A DNA stretch of 64,000 nt, from assembly GCF_028389875.1 (NCBI RefSeq), contig NC_084676.1, forward strand, positions 3,162,001 to 3,226,000. Direction: 5' to 3'. Under the pieces are notes generated by a model that had not been told where the DNA came from, did no database searches, and saw only the letters and a list, made by a program, of their open reading frames with translations. Of this stretch, positions 32,844 through 64,000 are shown piece by piece. Position 1 is the first letter of the stretch. Each line of letters begins with the position of its first letter. Made by a program: the position numbers and the translations under genes. This DNA comes from Rhea pennata (lineage: Eukaryota > Chordata > Aves > Rheiformes > Rheidae).

Positions 32844-33545
32844 GAAGTCTGTCTTGCCTAGACTGGAGTATGAAGAGGAGGATGTTCTTGACGCTTGGGA
32901 GAGAAGGGACCTTCCTGAGCAGAAATGAGCAGAATTCAGACTTACTGTGTTTTTGCAGTACTCTATATATAAATTTCTTTAATGTATAAACTTAGTGATG
33001 TGTCTGCTAGATAAATTGTCACTTGATGAAAGTTAATTCATGCAAGACAGTTCTAAGTTTTTGGCCCTTCGGTATTCAACCAAGGCACCTGGGACTCGCT
33101 GATCATTTATTTCTGATACGACACAATGGTGTACTAAATTTAATGTCGGAGTTTGGAAACCATGTTGCTGAATCTAAGGATGGAGATGGAAGTCCTGGAG
33201 AGGAGTAACACCAGTGTAGATCCTCCTTGTGGAGCTTACTACCTTTGAACAGGTTACGGGCCCCGTGTACCGCAAAGACACGGCTGGCTATGTGGCTAGA
33301 GAACATTGAGATCTGCAGTTAACTTAGTACCTGTGTTCTGAAGGAGATGGGTTACTTCAAATTTAGCTGTAACATTATTTCTTACCAAAAAAGGCTATGT
33401 GGAAGTTACGTACTTTGCTTGTCTGAGCCTTCTGCTCCATCCTGTGTCTGTTCTCTGCTTGTGGCAAAACAATTTCCTTGATAATAAAACTGTTATTGGA
33501 TCCATTCTGGATTTTTTTTAAAATAAAAACAGAAAAGTGTCCAAC
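32844..33545 (+). other. HSPA9: HSPA9 3' untranslated region
   Basis: The sequence after the TAA stop at 32841-32843 has no coding signal and runs to paired AATAAA signals at 33483 and 33522. GT-rich sequence downstream is compatible with cleavage around 33.50-33.55 kb. The exact 3' end is inferred. Confidence 0.8.
33483..33527 (+). terminator. HSPA9: Polyadenylation signals of HSPA9
   Basis: Two canonical AATAAA hexamers lie at 33483-33488 and 33522-33527, about 640-680 nt after the stop codon. Either or both could be used, giving 3' ends that differ by about 40 nt. Confidence 0.8.
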
Positions 33546-36500
33546 ATGGAGTTCTTGATGTCCTGGCATATGATGGAGAATGTGGGCCTGCTAACTGTTT
33601 GTGAAACCTCCTGTGAAGGAGTTGGCTAGCTGTAGTGGTAGTTGGTTTCTGGTATTTGTACTCGATTCATGTGAAAGAGTACCTGGTTTAAGATTACGAC
33701 CCATCTCCTCTGACAGTATCACTGCTGCGCTCGCAAGGAGGTGTGTGGAAGTTGTGGTGTGATCTGCAGTAGCTTATTTAGTCGGACTTCACCTTCAAGC
33801 ACTTGAGTGTTTGGGCTCAGCCTTCTGAAACACTGTAGACTTAAGAGCAGCACCACTGTTTTTTTTTTTTTTTTAAACTAAGTTTTCCTCCTTGAGGTGC
33901 AATCTCCTTGCCACAATGCATTCAGTCACCTCCTGTGTCTATTCTGAGATGTTCCCTTTTCCTCTTGTACTGCTGTGTGTCCTTCTGGAAGGAAAAAGCA
34001 AACTTTACAGCTGCTTTGCCCTGACAGCTTAGGTAGTTAGAAGAGAGGAAAGGATTAGTTTCCCTGGCACTCTAGGCAGTTTTCTAATATACAGCTACTG
34101 GTGAAGGCTGCAAGTCCTGGTGCTTCCTTCTCCTCTTGACTTGGGGGTGGGAAGGGACTAAGGCCTTTGCAGCTTGTGCCAACAGCCCTAGCAAGAAAGC
34201 TGGGAAGCTGCTTCCACTCTAAAATAGAGACTAGGCCTGGCCCAGTGGAACAGGAAAAAGAGGAGCCTTGTAAAGAACAGTGAGTCATCATTCAGAAATC
34301 TGTTGAAAGTAAACCAAAAACCAGGGTCCGAAGAGAGGTGGCACCCAGTCTTTTACTGCAGTTTCTGTTAGGCCTAATTTATTTTAAAAGAGCTTAAAAA
34401 AAGCTGCTGTGGGAGCAACTGAGACAAAAGCTAGCACAAGGTAGCAAATAGCACCAGGTCTAACTTGGCCTGTGTGTTTTCATGCTGGAGTCTGGATGTT
34501 CAGGAACCAGGACATGAAGAAAGATAATGGATCTAAAATGCACATACACAGAGACAGGAACAGCTAATGAAGGGAGAGTGAGCTTGGAGCAGCTTGGTCT
34601 GGGCATAAAACAAGGTGAGGAAGGGGCTGGAGATGTGGCCGTGGGAAGAGACAAAAGGCAGTGCAGCAAACGCCTGCAGTCAGTAGCCACCTTGGCTGGT
34701 GTGTGAGGAAGGGCAGGCGTGCAGGGGAATTTTTCTCATGGGTGATTAAGTGTGGTGTTCTGCCTGATTCCTGGTGATCTGAGGGGTTCCAAGCTGACAC
34801 CCAGCATTTTTGCCTCCAGCAGGGGAGATGGTGGGGACTAGAGATAAGAAATCTGGGGCTGTTCACTGGGAAGAAGGGAGAGCGCTCCATCAACCAGCAG
34901 AGCTGAGGAGGCTTCCATCTCTTCAACATGCATCTCCAGAGACAAAAGCTGCTGTGTTGTGTGAACGTAGATCATCCACAAGTAGCTAGGTAGTTACAGA
35001 TTCATTTTGCATGGGTCCAGATCCTGCTTTTCACTGGCAGGCTGAGGCATACTTAAGATTTGTACGACTGGCAATAAAAACTGGTGGTTCCTGGGACGTT
35101 TGGGGAACGCGTCTGGATAAGGACCCGCGCCTTTACCACAACTGCTGCTCCCAAGGGGCGTTTGTGCAATCTAGGCACGCAGTTGTATGGCCTACACGTG
35201 AAACTACAGGCTTCATTCTGACCCTAATCCTGTCCCCTCTGTGGGTTTGGGTATCGGCAGGGAGCACTTGGATGCATATTTCTTGAGGAGAATAATCTCC
35301 TTTATAGAACTAGCTTGCAGCTGACTTCTGTCCTTTTGAATTTCACTGTGCTGCTTGGTGTTGTCAAAAGCGATTCCCTGTATAACATCACGCAGTTTGC
35401 AAAAGAGAAGGGATCGTCCCCTGGCGGAACGAGTTACTGGTATTTCAGGTGCTAAAAGGAAACGTCTTTAAGTGAGACAGGTAAAAACCACCCTCCAAAG
35501 GGGGGTTTCCTGCTGCCTCCCCAAAACCACAGCTAAATGTTGCTGTGCCGGCAGCAGAGCCAGGAGCTGCCTCTTGCTTGCTCTTGGCTCTCTCCGGGGC
35601 TCGGAGCACTGCCAGGGCAAAGGCAGCGGGTCATCCTGCGGCTTCCAGGCTCCTGAATCGTTGATCGACGCTGGCCTTTACTTCTTGAATGAATTCTTCT
35701 TTCCACTTCTGCAGCTTAAAGACTTCTTTCATAGAAGGTGTTCTTTATTTATTAATGCATTGTTCCTAGCTCCTCCTTTATAAGCTGAATTATTGAAATG
35801 AGGAGGGAAAAGCGAGATCAGATGATCTGTTTCCTGCTGTGAAAAACGGCCAAGAAGGCAGGAGGGGCGCCAGTTCAACTAGGCTATTCTCTCTCCTAAA
35901 AAAGGAGCAAGTCCTGTCCCCAGGAGTTAACTGCTTCAGTCACGCTGGTGGGAAGGTGTCCATCAGCCCGGGGAGAGAGGCTGTTCTGTGTTCATCCCCT
36001 GCTCTCGTTTCTAATGTAGGCAGATGCTCATCCTAGGAAGCCTGAGGCCTCAGCAGCGCTGCAGCTCTGGCCTGTATATGACGGCGATTAGAAGAAGTTT
36101 TGCACATCCATTTTGGGTAAAGAAGTCAGGTCACTGAGCAGTGTCTGGGCTCTGTGCTTCCACCCCGAATACATAAAACGGCTCTTCGTTTAGCACTTAG
36201 AGATTTCAAAGCCATCAACGATCTCCGTGGAGCACAGGATTGTTCCTGCATGCTGCTCTGCTTCCGCTCACCCCCTCACTAGTGAGGGGCTCCGGCGAAG
36301 GTCTGAGCTGGGTGAAGCACCCAGGAGAAGGCTTTAGGCAGGGCTGGGGGACCCAGGGCCTCCGAACACCTTGCAGCTGGCAGACCCTGGCGGCGGTGCC
36401 TGTGCCGCTCTGCTTCCTCTTTCCGCGGTGTCCCCTGCTGTGTCCACGGAGGGGAGCAAGGCAGCGCCGGCACGGCCTCTGCGGGCTCTGAAACGCAGGC

Positions 36501-37409
36501 TCGCTTAAAATAATAGCAGGAAAAATAATAGCTTGGATTCAGTAACCCAAACAGGAGAACTAGGGTATTAGACTTCAGCTCCACAGCCCATGCCTAAATT
36601 TTAAATAGCGGAGAGCAGGCTGAGATTTCATATAGGAGCAGGGTGTCTCCCGCTCGCCCGCAGCGGCTCCTTCCAGCTTGCCCGCAAGCGTTTTCTGCGG
36701 GCGCAGGTGAGCCACGTGCAGGAAGTCGGCTCGGCACTGCTCGGGAGGGGGAACCACGGTGCTCAGCAGGCACGTTCTGGAGCAGAGTCGCTATGTTGAA
36801 TCTGGGTAACGGGAGTCCCGGGACAACACGAGCTAAGGTGGTGTTTGCTGGCCCATCTGTGTGCCCCCTTCCCTATAGCATCAGACACACGTGTCCACCT
36901 CAGCGAAGAATCTCTTGAAAATACGTATAATCCTCCTCTTACTGTTTTGAGGAGGATTATAACCCACATGCACATGCAAAAAAACACCTGTAAGGTTTGA
37001 AATCGATCCTTACTCCCCCCTAGAACAGGAACAGGATGCTAAATGCAGTCAGGCACTTCAGCCGTCTGCGGCGCCTCCCCCGACGAGACCCTGGGGACAG
37101 ATAAACGCAGCTCCTGGCTCAGGCCCGGGCACAGCCGGGGCAGGATGTCGGCGGCTGCGAGCTGGGGGCACCCGGTGGATCTGCAGAGGCAACCTGGCTG
37201 CGCCTGAGGCGCCCGGCTCTGGAGGGCCTTTGCTCTGGGGAAAAACGTGTGCCCCCCCCCCTGCCAAAAACGCGTGGTTCTTCAGCATCCCCATCTGCCG
37301 CATAGGCAGTGGCTGAGGACTGTGCAGGTTGTGACACCCAAGCCTGCCCTCAGCTGCTGCTTTGGCGCTGGGGGCACCGTGACCCATGGGACAGAGCTGG
37401 CCAGCATGC
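33546..37409. other. Intergenic region between HSPA9 and ETF1
   Basis: No gene is supported; open frames are short and lack recognisable domains. The stretch holds a T-rich run near 33.86 kb and a perfect inverted repeat at 36926-36961. GC content rises towards the minisatellite and CpG island of ETF1 from about 37.0 kb. Confidence 0.65.
36926..36961. repeat. Perfect inverted repeat, 13-bp arms with 10-nt loop
   Basis: TATAATCCTCCTC at 36926-36938 is followed after TTACTGTTTT by its exact reverse complement GAGGAGGATTATA at 36949-36961. It would form a stable hairpin or cruciform. It is not followed by a U-run and lies in intergenic DNA. No mobile element around it is recognised. Confidence 0.9.
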
Positions 37410-37965
37410 CACAAGTGCACCGGGCCTCAGCAAGCGCCCTAGGCCCTGGCCAGGGTGTCACAAGCGCACCGGGCCTTAGCAAGCGCCCTAGGCCCAGGCC
37501 AGGGTGTCACAAGCACACCGGGCCTCAGCAAGCGCCCTAGGCCCTGGCCAGGGTGTCACAAGCACACCAGGCGTCAGTAAGCGCCCTAGGCCCAGGCGAG
37601 GGTGTCACAAGCACGCCAGGCCTCAGCAAGTGCCCTAGGCCCTGGCCAGGGTGTCACAAGCACGCCAGGCATCAGTAAGCGCCCTAGGCCCCAGCCAGGG
37701 TGTCACAAGCACGCCAGGCGTCAGCAAATGCCCTAGGTCCAGGCAAGGGTGTCACAAGCACGCCAGACGTCAGCAAATGCCCTAGGTCCAGGCAAGGGTG
37801 TCACAAGCACGCCAGGCCTTAGCAAGCGCCCTAGGCCCCGGCCAGGGTGTCACAAGCACGCCAGGCCTCAGCAAGCGCCCTAGGCCCCGGCCAGGGTGTC
37901 ACAAGTGCGCCAGGCCTCAGCAAGTGCCCTAGGCCCACGCCAGCGTGTCACAAGCGTGCCAGGCC
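37410..37965. repeat. 49-bp minisatellite, 11 full copies plus a partial
   Basis: Units begin with CACAAG at 37410, 37459, 37508, 37557, 37606, 37655, 37704, 37753, 37802, 37851 and 37900, each exactly 49 bp apart. A twelfth partial copy begins at 37949 and stops matching near 37965. Each unit has CACAAG, then a variable gCC-rGGC segment, a near-constant GCCCTAGG core and GGGTGT. No copy has an indel, and neighbouring copies (37704/37753 and 37802/37851) differ by single bases, indicating recent duplication of units. The period is not a multiple of 3, so the open frames running through it are not a protein-coding repeat. Confidence 0.97.
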
Positions 37966-38353
37966 AGAGGCCCCCGGCCCGGTCCCTGGCAGGCCCGTGC
38001 TGCCGGGAGCCCGGCAGGAGCCCGGCCGTTTCCAGCGGGCTGGCGGAGCCCGGAGCCGGAGCCGGGCTGTGGCAGGGCCAGGCCGGGCGCTGGCAGCACC
38101 GCAGCGGAAGGGCGCAGGCTGCCCCGGCCACCCGGGGAAGCGCGGCGGTGGCAGGGCGCGCGGCGTGGGCCCTGCTCGGCTGGGCCTGGGGTGACACCGC
38201 CACCGGGGAGGGAGGAACAGAGCGCAGGGGAGCCACGGGGGCGGCACGGGGGTGCCCGCGGTGGCGCCGCGGGCAGGGCCCGGCGCAGCCCCGCCGAGGC
38301 GCGCGAGGCCCCTTTAAGAGCCCGCCGCGGCCTGACGCGGCGGCGCCGCCGAG

Positions 38354-38372
38354 CTCGCGAGATCTCGCGAGA
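38354..38372. promoter_or_regulatory. ETF1: TCTCGCGAGA-type palindromic promoter element
   Basis: CTCGCGAGATCTCGCGAG (38354-38371) is a perfect 18-bp palindrome. It contains the exact TCTCGCGAGA motif at 38363-38372 and a one-mismatch copy (GCTCGCGAGA) at 38353-38362, overlapping head to tail. TCTCGCGAGA is a known vertebrate housekeeping-promoter motif linked to ZBTB33 (Kaiso). It lies about 0.2 kb before the presumed start of transcription. Confidence 0.75.
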
Positions 38373-38463
38373 GCTCGAGGGCCCTCCCGCCCCGCCGCGC
38401 GCCCGCGGCCGGGGCCGGGGCCGGCCGGGGACTACCCGCCCCACGCTGCCCCGCGCGGGCGCC

Positions 38464-38471
38464 GGCCAATG
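38464..38471 (+). promoter_or_regulatory. ETF1: CCAAT box
   Basis: GGCCAATG, with CCAAT at 38466-38470, is the NF-Y-type element. It lies about 100 bp upstream of the ETS/CRE composite, a usual distance for a CCAAT box in a TATA-less promoter. Confidence 0.55.
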
Positions 38472-38570
38472 GAGGCGCGCGCGGGGGGCGGTGGCCTGCG
38501 GGCGGCCGGCCTATGGCGAGGCGCGGCGCTCCCGCGCGGGCGGGACGGGCGCGCGGCCCCCCCGCCCCCC

Positions 38571-38588
38571 CGGAAGTGATGTCACAGG
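38571..38588 (+). promoter_or_regulatory. ETF1: ETS/CRE-like composite site
   Basis: CGGAAGTGATGTCACA joins an ETS core (CGGAAGTG) to a CRE-like TGATGTCA with shared bases. Such composites are typical of ETS/CREB-bound CpG-island promoters and usually sit very close to the transcription start. Confidence 0.6.
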
Positions 38589-38589
38589 C

Positions 38590-38710
38590 CCCATGTGAGC
38601 CGATTGCAACACATGCAGCGCGGAGAGGGGGAGCGCGAGGAGCCGGTGTCCGACGTCAGCGCCGCCGCCAGCCCCGCGCCGCCGCCGCCGCCGGGGGGAC
38701 CGGGCCTGAG
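38590..38710 (+). other. ETF1: Predicted non-coding leader exon of ETF1
   Basis: A good donor (CTGAG|GTGAGG) at 38710/38711 pairs with an acceptor (CGCCGCAG|GCAGCAG) at 38802/38803. This predicts a 92-nt intron in the 5' leader, and the second leader segment (38803-38843) leads straight into the start codon. The 5' limit is a guess based on the ETS/CRE composite. The leader contains an ATGTGA (38593-38598) and an ATG at 38613 that opens an upstream ORF. The main start codon has a much stronger context. Confidence 0.6.
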
Positions 38711-38714
38711 GTGA
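38613..38714 (+). other. Upstream ORF in ETF1 leader (33 codons unspliced, 100 codons spliced)
   Basis: ATG at 38613 (C at -3 and +4, weak context) opens a frame starting MQRGEGEREEPVSDVSAAAS. If the 92-nt leader intron is kept, the frame ends at TGA 38712-38714, which is part of the splice donor (AG|GTGA). If the intron is removed, the frame continues through 38803-38929 in the +1 frame relative to the eRF1 frame, passes the eRF1 start and ends at a TGA in exon 2, for 100 codons in all. Translation is not demonstrated, and the peptide is low-complexity. Confidence 0.4.
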
Positions 38715-63840
<25,126 letters not shown>

Positions 63841-64000
63841 TGAATTTCAGAGAGGCCTTAAACTGCCTGCGCTGTCTCTCCACAGTTGTTTTATGAAATA
63901 CGCTTTGCTATGTAGAAGTGGTCTGACAAACACTAGCCTAACTTCTGAAGCAATTGGATATCTGTTGCTTGCCCCTCAGAGTGTCTCCATACTACTTCTA

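Noticed and set aside
37847-38598. Open frames running through the minisatellite with peptide repeats such as SASALGPGQGVTSAPGLSK
   Set aside because: The 49-bp period shifts frame with each unit, several frames are open at once, and the frames continue into CpG-island DNA. Not a coding repeat.

Overview
This is vertebrate nuclear DNA, most likely from a bird. Two long intron-containing genes lie in the same orientation, both with GT-AG introns and CpG-island promoters. The only interspersed repeats recognised with confidence are fragments of CR1, the main avian/sauropsid LINE. No prokaryotic or viral gene is present. I cannot name the species.

Layout. 1-10.1 kb is non-coding flank. It holds a short CR1 3' end (about 2.03-2.12 kb), four CpG-dense patches between 0.6 and 3.8 kb, a decayed minus-strand PIF/Harbinger (HARBI1-like) transposase fragment (about 4.17-4.79 kb) and a T32 tract. 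10.14-11.33 kb is a CpG-island promoter leading into HSPA9 (mortalin/GRP75, mitochondrial Hsp70). HSPA9 is complete: 17 coding exons from 11028 to 32843, 675 codons, with paired polyadenylation signals near 33.5 kb. 33.54-37.41 kb is intergenic, with a perfect 13-bp-arm hairpin. 37.41-37.97 kb is a 49-bp-unit minisatellite of 11 copies, directly upstream of a second CpG island (about 37.97-39.4 kb). That island drives ETF1 (eRF1, the class I translation release factor). Nine coding exons of ETF1 (38844-63562, 410 codons plus 1 nt) are visible, and the last 27 or so codons fall beyond the window. ETF1 intron 1 is 15.4 kb and carries a minus-strand CR1 fragment and a G21 run.

The HSPA9-ETF1 pair in one orientation matches the human 5q31 gene order. 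Both are housekeeping genes: HSPA9 imports and folds mitochondrial proteins and serves Fe-S cluster assembly, and eRF1 terminates translation at all three stop codons. The HSPA9 promoter has three NRF-1-type sites, a CARE-like TGACGCAA, an E-box and a near-canonical heat-shock element. The ETF1 promoter has a palindromic TCTCGCGAGA (ZBTB33-type) element, a CCAAT box and an ETS/CRE-like composite.

The least expected features are in the ETF1 leader. It has an AUG-UGA start-stop element and a splice-dependent upstream ORF. In the predicted spliced mRNA the upstream ORF runs 100 codons and overlaps the eRF1 start out of frame. If the 92-nt leader intron is retained, the same ORF closes after 33 codons at a TGA inside the splice donor. 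These are sequence-level inferences and depend on the unmapped transcription start.
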